Origin: Rhizobium metallidurans
GTDB lineage: Bacteria > Pseudomonadota > Alphaproteobacteria > Rhizobiales > Rhizobiaceae
DNA length: 64,000 nucleotides
Direction: 5' to 3'
Assembly: GCF_014196505.1 (NCBI RefSeq)
Contig: NZ_JACIDW010000013.1
Span: forward strand, 1 to 64,000
Made by a program: the position numbers and the translations under genes. Positions within the stretch are counted from its first letter, which is position 1. Every line of letters begins with the position of its first letter. The notes under the pieces were generated by a model. That model searched no databases, was not told where the DNA came from, and saw nothing but the letters and a program-made list of their open reading frames with translations. Below, piece after piece: positions 31,231 through 39,134 of the stretch.

Positions 31231-32562
31231 CTACGCAGCCTCAGTCCCCATGCTTTTTGCCTGCTCGATCCCCGCTTCAATCTCGCGTAGTTGCGCGGCA
31301 GTCCATTGGTAGCTGTCGGCATACTGACAGCCTTTGCAGGCATCTCTAGAGATTGATCCATCCAATAGACCCTGCCGGATGTCCCAGTATCGTTGGCTGT
31401 TGTATAGTTCACCAACTGGCATGTCAGCGAATTCTTCTCTGAAGCCGCCGATGCCGATTTTGTTGCCAGGCATATGGCAGCAGGCCCTGGTTGGCGTAAG
31501 CTTGTCGCCAGTGTGATTCATTCTTGGTGCTATGGTCCAAGGGACGTGACACATCTTCACGCCCTGCAGCCAGGCTTTGCGCGCCTCAATTGGATCTCTC
31601 TTTTCCACGGTAGATATTGGGGAGGTGTTTGCCTTGTCTCTCACGCCAGGCGTGGGGCTGAACATGATGCCCAAACGATCCGCCTCAAGTTGAGCTTCCA
31701 CCAAGTATTTCTTAAGCAACTCTGCGGGGGCGTCGAAAGCCATACTGTCGCCTTCCCTGAGGAAGGGAGAAGATCCTTGTTCAACCCCTTGAATGATGAG
31801 TTGCTTCGCTCCGATCTCAGAACAGAGCCTGACCATCGCGGCCATCTCGGCGATGTTCTGATCCATGGCAACAAAGATCACCTGAACGTTCCCATCCTTG
31901 AGCGCACAGATGTCCTTCGCATTCCGGATCACGTTCTCGAACCGGGAACCACGTCTGATCCTTTCGTAGGATTCCTTTGTGGCACCATCGATAGAAATCG
32001 CTACAGCAGTTGCATGTTCGAAGATCTCGGTCACCCGACCACGTAAGGGAAGCGTGGCATTAGTGATGACGGAGATAGTTGCCTCGGGAAAACGCTCCCT
32101 GAAGCTCTTAAATACCCTGTGGAGATCTCGATTGAGAGTGGCTTCGCCTGCGGTAACATCCAGGTAGACGGGTTTCCCGAAACTGGCACGATTTGAGTTG
32201 AGCGATGCGAAAATTCCTTCTGCTTGCTCAAATGTAAGTGCTGGCCCTTTCATGCCGGTGTGACCAGGGCACATGATGCATGCAAGGTTGCAGTTATCTG
32301 TCGCTGAAACAGGAAAAACGCTCGGAACGATGGTGAAATTTCCATCCCGACCGAGGGATATAGCTTCCGCTAAGATCGCCTCAGCCCGCGACATAATTTC
32401 GGCGTCATCCGCCGCCGCTGCAGCCTCCGCTGTCTGGGCGTGCTTCGTAGCAACTCTTCTGTCCCGACCGCTCTTGCTCAAGTATCCGGTAATCTTGGCC
32501 AATGTCTGAATAGACCCGGGGAAAACTCGTTCGATCTGTCGTCCTATTCCGATGTTGAGCAT
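31231..32562 (-). CDS. Radical SAM/SPASM-like enzyme, prophage cargo
   Basis: A 443-residue protein with the radical SAM cluster motif CNLACIMC (C91, C95, C98) and matching SAM-binding features (DVTAGEATLNRD; ISIDGATKESYERIR). C-terminal cysteines (CHVPW, ACCHMPGN, CKGCQYAD) probably bind a second iron-sulfur cluster, as in SPASM proteins. Such enzymes modify peptides, sugars or cofactors. It is on the minus strand inside the plus-strand late operon, between fibre and endolysin, with lower GC than its neighbours, so it is probably a lysogenic-conversion gene with its own promoter. ATG at 32562 is uncertain; the frame opens to 32718. The substrate cannot be told. Confidence 0.82.
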   Translation of the reverse strand: MLNIGIGRQIERVFPGSIQTLAKITGYLSKSGRDRRVATKHAQTAEAAAAADDAEIMSRAEAILAEAISLGRDGNFTIVPSVFPVSATDNCNLACIMCPGHTGMKGPALTFEQAEGIFASLNSNRASFGKPVYLDVTAGEATLNRDLHRVFKSFRERFPEATISVITNATLPLRGRVTEIFEHATAVAISIDGATKESYERIRRGSRFENVIRNAKDICALKDGNVQVIFVAMDQNIAEMAAMVRLCSEIGAKQLIIQGVEQGSSPFLREGDSMAFDAPAELLKKYLVEAQLEADRLGIMFSPTPGVRDKANTSPISTVEKRDPIEARKAWLQGVKMCHVPWTIAPRMNHTGDKLTPTRACCHMPGNKIGIGGFREEFADMPVGELYNSQRYWDIRQGLLDGSISRDACKGCQYADSYQWTAAQLREIEAGIEQAKSMGTEAA

Positions 32563-32729
32563 GTTTCGTCCAGAGCGTGCGTTTTTGGAGAAGCGCAGCT
32601 TTGAATTAATTGCTCGCCAAAGTCTAGGCCGACTTAGATCGAGTTGTGTTTCCAAGGCCAGAAATGTCGACGCGCTATGCTTGTTGCAGCGCCGAACTGA
32701 TCCACTGATACCACACATCGGAGACTATC

Positions 32730-33347
32730 ATGAACCGATCGAGATTCTTCGCGAGCGTTCGAACCTCGTTGTTCGGCGGCTCGCTCACTGCGTCTCAAGT
32801 ACAGGGGATGGAGGCCATCCTCGACGAGGCAGCGAAGGCTGTCATCGATTCGCGCTGGCTGGCCTACATGCTGGCGACGGGCTTCCACGAGACGGCTCGA
32901 ACCATGCAGCCAGTCATCGAGACCCGCCAGCCGGACGAGGCCACCAACCCGACGGTCGACAAGGCCATTGCCCGCCTGGAAAGCTCGTGGGCAAAGGGTC
33001 GGATGCCTTGGGTTAAGTCGGCCTACTGGCGCAAGGATGCGCAGGGCAAGTCGTGGCTGGGCCGTGGGCTCGTGCAGCTCACCCACAAGGCCAACTACGA
33101 GCGGATGGGGCCGCTCGTCGGCGCCGACCTAGTTGGCAACCCGGATCTCGCAATGCGCGATGACGTCGCCGTCAAGATCATGTTCGAGGGCATGGCGCGA
33201 GGTCTGTTCACCACCAAGAAGCTGGGCGACTACTTCACCGTGAAAGGTGAGGACTGGGCAGGCGCTCGCAAGATCATCAACGGCACTGACCAGGCGGAGA
33301 AGATCGCCGGCTACGGCCGCCTGTTCCTGAAGGCGCTGCAGGCATGA
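32730..33347 (+). CDS. Endolysin, GH19 chitinase/lysozyme-like
   Basis: A 205-residue protein beginning MNRSRFFASVRTSLFGGSLT. It contains YMLATGFHETARTMQPVIET, where the glutamate is the likely catalytic acid of family 19-type lysozymes, and WLGRGLVQLTHKANYERMGP, the second conserved block. It cuts peptidoglycan at the end of infection. No signal peptide is seen, so it should need the holin-like protein encoded next. Confidence 0.85.
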   Translation: MNRSRFFASVRTSLFGGSLTASQVQGMEAILDEAAKAVIDSRWLAYMLATGFHETARTMQPVIETRQPDEATNPTVDKAIARLESSWAKGRMPWVKSAYWRKDAQGKSWLGRGLVQLTHKANYERMGPLVGADLVGNPDLAMRDDVAVKIMFEGMARGLFTTKKLGDYFTVKGEDWAGARKIINGTDQAEKIAGYGRLFLKALQA

Positions 33348-33634
33348 AGCTCTTCATGGATCACATAGCATCACCCGACTGGGCAGTCCGCCGCCGCATC
33401 ATCATCCTGGTGCTGCTCTGGTGCGCGGGTATCATCACCTATCTCGCTGTCTGGGGGCGCCCGATCGCCCTTAGCGACACCATCGCCATGAACCTGATCT
33501 TGCTCATGGGCGCGATCATCGGTTCCTATGTCTTCGGCGCTGTCTGGGAGCGGAACGTGGAGCGCAAGACGGACCTCGCGCAACAGGCCGTCGATCAGGG
33601 CGCTGTCGATACCAGCGTGAAGGTGGAGCCGTGA
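33344..33634 (+). CDS. Holin-like membrane protein
   Basis: A 96-residue protein with two transmembrane helices (about 20-38 and 48-68) and a charged C-terminus. Overlaps the endolysin stop by four bases. The size, two helices and position between endolysin and spanins fit a holin, though no specific family was recognised. Confidence 0.65.
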   Translation: MKLFMDHIASPDWAVRRRIIILVLLWCAGIITYLAVWGRPIALSDTIAMNLILLMGAIIGSYVFGAVWERNVERKTDLAQQAVDQGAVDTSVKVEP

Positions 33635-34008
33635 TTGCCTTACTCGCTACTCCTCTGGGCAGATGGGCCGGCTCGATCATCGGCGGGCTTCTGCTGATCG
33701 GCGCTGCCGTGGGCGTCTTCCGCTGGTGGCTCCACGAGCACGATCAGAAGCTTCTCTCCGGATACGTCCTGCTTTCCGAGAAGACCGCAGCAGAAACCGA
33801 GCGCGACGAGTTCAAGCGCCAGGCCGAGAGCTACAAGACGGTCATGGACGCTTACCAGGTCCAGTACCGAAATCAGCTTCAAAAAGATCAACAGGACGAT
33901 GCTCAAGCTGAGCAGGAGAGGAAGGACCATGCCGCCAAGAACCGCGCCGAAGGTCGTGATGACGGTCTTACTGACGATGACATTAAGTTCCTGCGGCGCC
34001 GACCTTGA
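33631..34008 (+). CDS. Rz-like inner-membrane spanin
   Basis: A 125-residue protein with one N-terminal transmembrane helix (about 8-30) and a long charged coiled-coil domain (about 45-115), the form of inner-membrane spanins. It starts with GTG at 33631, overlapping the holin gene by four bases. An outer spanin gene is nested in its 3' end. Spanins fuse the two membranes in the last step of lysis. Confidence 0.75.
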   Translation: MIALLATPLGRWAGSIIGGLLLIGAAVGVFRWWLHEHDQKLLSGYVLLSEKTAAETERDEFKRQAESYKTVMDAYQVQYRNQLQKDQQDDAQAEQERKDHAAKNRAEGRDDGLTDDDIKFLRRRP

Positions 34009-34249
34009 CCGCATAAAGGATGCCGGCAGGCGACAGGGCGTCGTCAACGCCGGCATCAATATAGGACCGCAGCCGGCGGAATGCGGAGCCGACACGCCAC
34101 ACGCGCCGCTAATCCCCGGCGAAAGCAAACTGAACACTCTCGATCGAGAGCGGGGGCAAGTGGACAAGGCAAACGCCAGCAAGCGGCGTTGCTTCGACTT
34201 CAATAATAATCAGGCGGCCGGCCTTAAGAGCAATTCAGCCGCCAGATAA
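33929..34249 (+). CDS. Rz1-like outer-membrane spanin lipoprotein
   Basis: A 106-residue product starting MPPRTAPKVVMTVLLTMTLS followed by the lipobox cysteine (LSSC near residue 22). A strong AGGAAGG site precedes ATG at 33929. The gene begins in another frame inside the Rz-like gene and overlaps it by 80 bases, the classic nested spanin pair. At 106 residues it is longer than many Rz1 proteins. Confidence 0.75.
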   Translation: MPPRTAPKVVMTVLLTMTLSSCGADLDRIKDAGRRQGVVNAGINIGPQPAECGADTPHAPLIPGESKLNTLDRERGQVDKANASKRRCFDFNNNQAAGLKSNSAAR

Positions 34250-34287
34250 CATCGCATCGCATCGCAAGGGCAGGGGTAGCGCATTTA

Positions 34288-34923
34288 ATGGCAGGGAATA
34301 ACGATATGCCTAGCAACGGCCACTTCGATCCAGAAACCAAATACGTCCAGCTCGGCGAGCGGGTCGAGAACCAGGCGACAAGAATCGCCGACCTCGATAT
34401 GCGGATGCGGCAAAGCTTTACTGATATCGCATCACAGATCCGAGGATTGTCGGATGACGTCCGAGGTGGGGCAAAGACACAGTGGCCGATTATCATCGGG
34501 TTCTGCACTGTCTCGATCACGATCCTCGGCGGCCTCGGCTATCTCGCCCTGCAGCCGATCAAGGATAACATCGCCCAGATAAGGGACGACGCGAAGGTTC
34601 AAGGATCGAGCACGGCAACCGCCCTTGCTACCGTCGTCGACAAGATGGTGACGAACAAAGAGCTTGAATGGCGAACGGGGCGGTCAGCCGAGGACCGAGC
34701 TCGTACCGATGCCAACGTCAAAGAGCTTCGAGATGCCCAGGTGCCACGGGCAGAGCTGGACCGTGTATTCGCCGCCTATGATCAGCGCTTCCTCGACCAG
34801 CAGCGCCAGCTGACCGACATGAAGGAAGCGCAGGGCAACGTCTACGGCACACGTGACGTGATCCTCGACCTTCGCGAGCGGCTCGATCGAATGGAGAGGC
34901 AACGGACGGCACAAGGCGGGTAG
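34288..34923 (+). CDS. Membrane-anchored coiled-coil phage protein
   Basis: A 211-residue protein with an N-terminal helical region (KYVQLGERVENQATRIADLD), one transmembrane helix (about 67-88, PIIIGFCTVSITILGGLGYL) and a long charged C-terminal coiled coil. It is the last gene of the late operon, just after the spanins. The function is unknown; proteins of this shape in phages are sometimes annotated as structural or lysis accessories. Confidence 0.6.
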   Translation: MAGNNDMPSNGHFDPETKYVQLGERVENQATRIADLDMRMRQSFTDIASQIRGLSDDVRGGAKTQWPIIIGFCTVSITILGGLGYLALQPIKDNIAQIRDDAKVQGSSTATALATVVDKMVTNKELEWRTGRSAEDRARTDANVKELRDAQVPRAELDRVFAAYDQRFLDQQRQLTDMKEAQGNVYGTRDVILDLRERLDRMERQRTAQGG

Positions 34924-34950
34924 CATCGCCGATCGATCTGAGCAATCCGG

Positions 34951-35214
34951 CTAGCGTCGTGGACCGTTTAAGCGGTCACTCTGAAGCTTTGTGCATGTGA
35001 TCAACATCACCGCACCAAGCGCGTCGCTGAATTCTTGGGTGCCGGGTCCGCCCGCTGAAGTTCTCTTTATCAAGTCGCCGGTCACCGATCTCATCATGCC
35101 GCCGCCACTGGAGGTGCGGTAGGCTGCGATTTCCCATCCTTCGTCGGCATGAAGCCAGTGAACGACGGTGTGATTTATCAGATGGATTTCGTTGAATGAG
35201 GTCGGGTCGGTCAT
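34951..35214 (-). CDS. Hypothetical prophage cargo protein (87 aa)
   Basis: An 87-residue soluble protein, MTDPTSFNEIHLINHTVVHW onward, on the minus strand, converging on the late operon with 27 bases between stops. No family recognised. It opens a short minus-strand block of probable morons that ends with the integrase. Confidence 0.5.
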   Translation of the reverse strand: MTDPTSFNEIHLINHTVVHWLHADEGWEIAAYRTSSGGGMMRSVTGDLIKRTSAGGPGTQEFSDALGAVMLITCTKLQSDRLNGPRR

Positions 35215-35384
35215 CGGCGGAATATCGTGCCTGAAGGCAGCCTGGTCAATGACCGGTATAAGCCGCGCCAGGCGTGAGGCATCGCCGCCAAGAAAGCTAA
35301 CAATCCATTGGCAAGGCCATAGACCTCACAAGACGCTAAGGCTTTGCGCTGGTTACCTTGTTGCACTCCGGCATGGAGTGCCAC

Positions 35385-36005
35385 CTAATCCAAGTAGGTA
35401 TTCGCCGCGATAAGAGGCTCACGCTCAGTCGCGACATCGGCTTGGACTTCGTTGCGGAATTCTTCGATTTGCTGACGGAGACGACGTTTTTGCTTTTTCC
35501 GGCTTTGTTTTGGTAGGTTGGGGAAGATCGATTGATAGTCGGCCTGGAACTTTTCGTTTGCGAGTTTTTCAGGATACGCTGCGTAATACCAAGCAAGAAA
35601 AGCTTGTGCTTCAACCGGTAGTTTGCCGACGAGTGCGAGGTAGTCGGTCCACGCCAGGAACAGCACTGCGTCATTCATCGTGTCGTCAAATGTGCCAAGG
35701 ATATGGAGGTCATCGCGCGCCTCGTCACCCCCTCGGCCCGAGTAATGCTTGAATGCGTTCCAGTTTTCATTGCGGATCGCTTTGATCTTCCCGATCTTAA
35801 CGTCGGGGTAGGTTTTTTGAATATGCTCGGTGAGGGTGGGGAGTGAGTGAGCACGAGCTAATCCTTCGATAACTTCGCCGCCTCCGCACGCGAGCACCTG
35901 AACTGATATCGGGTCCATATCGTGAATGAATAGACTGAGGGCCGTGCCAAGTTGGGCGCGAGCCGCCTTCAGTTTAAGTGAATTCTGATCTTCTACGCTC
36001 ACCAA
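35385..36005 (-). CDS. Hypothetical helical cargo protein, HEPN-like in style
   Basis: A 206-residue, mostly helical protein. Its beginning reads LKLKAARAQLGTALSLFIHD then DPISVQVLACGGGEVIEGLA, a pattern I associate with uncharacterised helical proteins sometimes placed near HEPN domains. No RxxxxH motif is clearly visible. The lower GC and the location between the late operon and the integrase mark it as an accessory gene, possibly involved in defence or host fitness. Function unproven. Confidence 0.55.
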   Translation of the reverse strand: MVSVEDQNSLKLKAARAQLGTALSLFIHDMDPISVQVLACGGGEVIEGLARAHSLPTLTEHIQKTYPDVKIGKIKAIRNENWNAFKHYSGRGGDEARDDLHILGTFDDTMNDAVLFLAWTDYLALVGKLPVEAQAFLAWYYAAYPEKLANEKFQADYQSIFPNLPKQSRKKQKRRLRQQIEEFRNEVQADVATEREPLIAANTYLD

Positions 36006-36041
36006 TTCCGCCCATTTGTCGAACGCGCCGCCCTGGTTGGC

Positions 36042-36350
36042 TTAGCCCGCAGATTTATAGCAAGCCAGCTGATACTCGTTGGAGAATTCCGCCACTGCTC
36101 TGGCTTGGTTGCTTTCCGTCGCGAAGCCGGGCTTGCTATAGGCCTCGATCACCATTTTCTTCACCATCGCTCTTGCTTCTGCATCGGGCTGCTTCTCTGC
36201 CATCGCGATCATTCCAGACATATCCGCGTTCTGTTGCCTGGATTGCATAATACTCCTGGCGGCCTCGCCTATGGTTTTGCAGCCGTCCTCGGCAAACGTC
36301 GGAGAGCTTCCTAACGCAAGAATTGCGAAGGCGAAAATTGCGGGCTTCAT
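36042..36350 (-). CDS. Small secreted protein
   Basis: A 102-residue product with a signal peptide (MKPAIFAFAILALGSSPTFA, cleavage after TFA) and two cysteines (C25-ish and C98-ish) that could form a disulfide. The mature protein is helical and charged. It lies upstream of the integrase on the same strand. No family recognised; a periplasmic cargo product is likely. Confidence 0.6.
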   Translation of the reverse strand: MKPAIFAFAILALGSSPTFAEDGCKTIGEAARSIMQSRQQNADMSGMIAMAEKQPDAEARAMVKKMVIEAYSKPGFATESNQARAVAEFSNEYQLACYKSAG

Positions 36351-36421
36351 TCTTATCCCAACCAAAGTTAGTGTCTCACCACCTCCATTCCATAAACCTA
36401 GGAGAACTGCAACTGTGGGTA

Positions 36422-37297
36422 CTAAACCACTGCGTCGAATTGTACGGCGTTGAAGCGATCGGCGACGATGCGCCCGGAGTTTTGCCGAGGGTGGACGTAG
36501 ATTCCTAGAAAGATACTGGCGGTTTTCCAGTCGCCAGCCTCCATAGCCGTCCTTACATCCATCCCGAGGTCAATTGCGGTTGTTGCGAACGTGTGGCGTC
36601 CACATAGGTGCGAGGACTTATAGCTGATATCGGCTCGCCTGCAGACGGCCTTGATGCGCTCATTGACGGCGTGGCGGTTCCGGTAGCGAAACACCGGAGC
36701 ATCGTCAGGCTCGCTGCCTCGCATAGCGCGCAGCCGCGAGACCTGCTCGTCGGTCAAATGCCGTATTGAGTTGGTGCCCGTCTTCGTCTTCAAGATCATC
36801 GCCCGCCGCGCAGGCAGGTCGACGTCCTTCCACCTCAAGTTCACCGCTTCGCTCACTCTGGCCGCAGTCTGCGCCATGAAGAGCACCAGCGCCGCCAGGT
36901 GCGGCAGTCCGTCTCGATCGCAGCGACGGATAAACGCATGCATCCAAATCGGCGATGCTGGCGTTTTCGGAAGCGGCTTCTCCTCCCTCAGTTTCTTGAT
37001 CCGAATCAGGTTGCACCAGCCGCGCTCATATCCGTGGTTGATGACGGCTCGTGCCGGCGTGAGCGCCTGGCGGTTGCGGGTGGCGTTGCTCTGTGTCGGG
37101 TAGAGGTCGATCGCCATCTGCTTCACGTCGAACGGGAAGATGGTCGCTAGGTTTCGATCGCCGAAATGGTCGATGATGGGCTGAAGGTGCCGGTCGTCTC
37201 CGCCGTGCTCTAAGTAGCTGGCGGCAGTCTCCGCGAAGGATTTGGTGAACATGAAAGGATGTGAGGTCGGCGCAAATGAGTGTGCAAATTGCTGCAT
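36422..37297 (-). CDS. int: Tyrosine site-specific integrase
   Basis: A 291-residue tyrosine recombinase with the catalytic arginine in AARVSEAVNLRW, the lysine in KTKTGTNSIRH, the box HLCGRHTFATTA and the nucleophile tyrosine in LGIYVHPR. An N-terminal SAM-like core-binding region precedes it. It integrates and, with an excisionase, excises the phage at the tRNA-Gly site, 174 bases away from its start. The histidine is one residue further from the arginine than in the usual HxxR box, an arrangement seen in related alphaproteobacterial integrases. No obvious excisionase gene is visible. Confidence 0.9.
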   Translation of the reverse strand: MQQFAHSFAPTSHPFMFTKSFAETAASYLEHGGDDRHLQPIIDHFGDRNLATIFPFDVKQMAIDLYPTQSNATRNRQALTPARAVINHGYERGWCNLIRIKKLREEKPLPKTPASPIWMHAFIRRCDRDGLPHLAALVLFMAQTAARVSEAVNLRWKDVDLPARRAMILKTKTGTNSIRHLTDEQVSRLRAMRGSEPDDAPVFRYRNRHAVNERIKAVCRRADISYKSSHLCGRHTFATTAIDLGMDVRTAMEAGDWKTASIFLGIYVHPRQNSGRIVADRFNAVQFDAVV

Positions 37298-37470
37298 TCA
37301 ATGTCTCCAACAAACACTTGAGTTCATTGCCGTTGGATCAGCAGGATGGTACCAAAACGCCACGCTTTAGCCGCGTCGAAGTTTTACACCACTACTGATA
37401 TTATTCGACAATCTCTGACGGGAAATCCGTTGTTTTACATTCAAGCACATGAAAACAGGGGATTAAGTCG

Positions 37471-37517
37471 AGCTTCCCAAGCTGAATACGAGGGTTCGAT
37501 TCCCTTCACCCGCTCCA
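37471..37517 (+). repeat. attR: 3' half of tRNA-Gly(CCC)
   Basis: The stretch begins in the anticodon arm (AGCTTCCCAAGCTGAATACG) and continues through a T arm (GAGGG-TTCGATT-CCCTT), acceptor strand CACCCGC, discriminator T and CCA. The 5' half of the tRNA is absent; upstream bases are phage-like. The normal reading is an attachment site copied during integration into the 3' end of tRNA-Gly, with the restored full gene beyond the left end of this window. Confidence 0.88.
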
Positions 37518-37548
37518 GTTTTTCCAGCACTTATCGGCATCGTCGCCC

Positions 37549-38580
37549 CTACTTCAGCATCGGCCAGGTGTCGGAGAGCTTGTAGCCGCCGGGGAACGGG
37601 TCGGAGGGATCGAGCATCAGCTGGGCGGTGCCGCTGATCCAGGCGCTGCCTGTGATCGAGGGAACGATCGCTTTTTGGCCCGCGATCGTCGTCTCTTTGA
37701 CGATCTTGCCGACGAATTTCGTGCCGATGATCGAAACGCCCGTCAGGCTCTCGCCTTCGTGCAACTGGCCGCGCGCGTTGAGCAGCGCCATGCGCGCCGA
37801 TACGGCGGTTCCCGTCGGCGAGCGGTCGATCTTGCCGGGCTGAATGGCGACGACGGATTTCGCCAGTAGCTCTCCATTCTCGCGATAGGGTATTCCGGCA
37901 AAGAGGCAGAACGAGATGTGATTCCAGCCCGTGTCCTCGGGGTGCGAGAAGCCCAACTGCCGGTTTGCCGCGTTGGTGATCTTGATCCCTGTTTCGGCGA
38001 TCAGCCGCGCATTTTCGGGGATAAGCTCGATACCGACCTGCTCGGCGTCGACGACCACGAAACTGTCGCCGCCATAGGCCGTGTCGACGGTCAGCGTTCC
38101 GATGCCGGGGACATCGAGCGCGACATCGAGCTTCTGCGCGAAGCTCTTCACGTTGGTCACGGTGATGCGTTCGGCCTTGCCGTTGCGGCAATGGGCCTCG
38201 ACCTCGACGAGCCCGGCCGGCGCTTCGAGCACCATCCTCGTCACAGGTTCCGTCATCGGAATGATGCCGCTGTCCAGAAGGACGGTGGAAACGCAGATCG
38301 AGTTCGATCCCGACATCGGAGGGGTATCCTCCGGCTCCATGATGATCCAGCCCATCTGCGCCTTGGGGTTCTTCGGCGGCACCAGCAGGTTCACATGCCG
38401 GAAGACACCGCCCCGTGGCTCGTTCAGCACGAAATTGCGCAGTGTCTCGTCCTTGGCGATCCAGCGCGATTGCTCCCAGACGGTCTCGCCAGGCGGCGGC
38501 GCGACGCCACCGACGATCACGTCGCCGACTTCCCCTTCGGCATGGCAGCTGACGACGTGGACGATTTTGGTGGTACGCAT
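37549..38580 (-). CDS. Proline racemase family protein (hydroxyproline epimerase/dehydratase-like)
   Basis: A 343-residue protein of the proline racemase superfamily, ending in LSDTWPMLK. The two catalytic positions are altered: serine in [11 protein letters not shown] (about S90) instead of the first cysteine, and threonine in [13 protein letters not shown] (about T256) instead of the second. Threonine at the second site is known in trans-3-hydroxy-L-proline dehydratases, so that activity is more likely than racemisation. ATG at 38580 follows a GAGAAG site; the longer frame lacks one. It ends only 31 bases from attR and is the first chromosomal gene. Confidence 0.8.
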   Translation of the reverse strand: MRTTKIVHVVSCHAEGEVGDVIVGGVAPPPGETVWEQSRWIAKDETLRNFVLNEPRGGVFRHVNLLVPPKNPKAQMGWIIMEPEDTPPMSGSNSICVSTVLLDSGIIPMTEPVTRMVLEAPAGLVEVEAHCRNGKAERITVTNVKSFAQKLDVALDVPGIGTLTVDTAYGGDSFVVVDAEQVGIELIPENARLIAETGIKITNAANRQLGFSHPEDTGWNHISFCLFAGIPYRENGELLAKSVVAIQPGKIDRSPTGTAVSARMALLNARGQLHEGESLTGVSIIGTKFVGKIVKETTIAGQKAIVPSITGSAWISGTAQLMLDPSDPFPGGYKLSDTWPMLK

Positions 38581-38743
38581 CTTCTCGCTCTTTTCTCGGT
38601 GCTCGCCGTGAGACGCCACGGCGAAGCGGGTGACGAATCATATCATGCAGGCCCGTGCATCATTGATGAAGCGTTTTCCGCGCGTCTGGATAATCCAAAT
38701 GGTCCATCCCAATACACGTTGAGCCCTAACGCTTTCCGCTTAC

Positions 38744-38773
38744 TTGACGAATCCCTAATGAACGTGGTTAATT
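38744..38773 (+). promoter_or_regulatory. Candidate promoter for the small gene at 38849
   Basis: TTGACG (38744-38749) and TTAATT (38768-38773) are separated by 18 bases, about 75 bases upstream of the start codon, in the otherwise empty interval 38581-38848. Confidence 0.35.
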
Positions 38774-38848
38774 TTTAACTATTCTCCGGTACATGGAACT
38801 TGGACGGCGCTCTGGCCGTTACTGGCGCACACGAGGAGGAATAGCGAA

Positions 38849-39037
38849 ATGCTTCTGAAGATTTTCACCGCAAAGCGCGATGTCGTCGATGCCGATGACA
38901 CCGGGACCTACGCGGATGGCTACCATATGCCGGAACTCGACATTGCCGCCTACAAGCGCAGCGACCGCCGCTCCTCCTACGAGCGCGATTATGGCCGTGG
39001 CCGCAAGGCTGAAGAGGTTTCGCTCGGTCTCGTCTAG
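38849..39037 (+). CDS. Small conserved-looking hypothetical protein
   Basis: A 62-residue, strongly charged protein, MLLKIFTAKRDVVDADDTGT onward, rich in Arg, Asp and Tyr. A very strong AGGAGGAA site lies nine bases upstream, and a perfect terminator follows at 39082, so it is very likely a real independent gene. Function unknown. Confidence 0.68.
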   Translation: MLLKIFTAKRDVVDADDTGTYADGYHMPELDIAAYKRSDRRSSYERDYGRGRKAEEVSLGLV

Positions 39038-39081
39038 GCGATCGATCACAGCGTGAATGAAGTCGGCACCTGCCGATATGA

Positions 39082-39108
39082 AAATGGGCGGCCTCGAGCC
39101 GCCCATTT
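39082..39108. terminator. Bidirectional terminator between small gene and MCP
   Basis: Perfect 11-base arms AAATGGGCGGC and GCCGCCCATTT around CTCGA. It lies between two convergent genes (stops at 39037 and 39135), and A/T runs on both sides allow it to work in both directions. Confidence 0.85.
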
Positions 39109-39134
39109 CGTTTCTGCGTGAGGCTTGTCGCGCC

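Larger units (their letters stand above)
1..37517. mobile_element. Temperate Mu/lambda-mosaic prophage (left end outside window)
   Basis: The region holds an integrase, a CI/Cro-like switch, replication genes, packaging, head, contractile tail and lysis genes in a coherent phage order. The right boundary is set by a partial tRNA-Gly copy at 37471-37517 directly beside the integrase, with ordinary chromosomal genes following. No intact tRNA-Gly is found left of the immunity region within the window, and the leftmost gene runs off base 1, so the element continues upstream. Every expected structural module is present without an obvious frameshift, which suggests an intact or recently intact prophage, but induction cannot be judged from sequence alone. 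Confidence 0.95.

Noticed and set aside
37471-37517. Functional tRNA-Gly gene
   Set aside because: The 5' half (acceptor strand and D arm) is missing; it is an attachment-site remnant.
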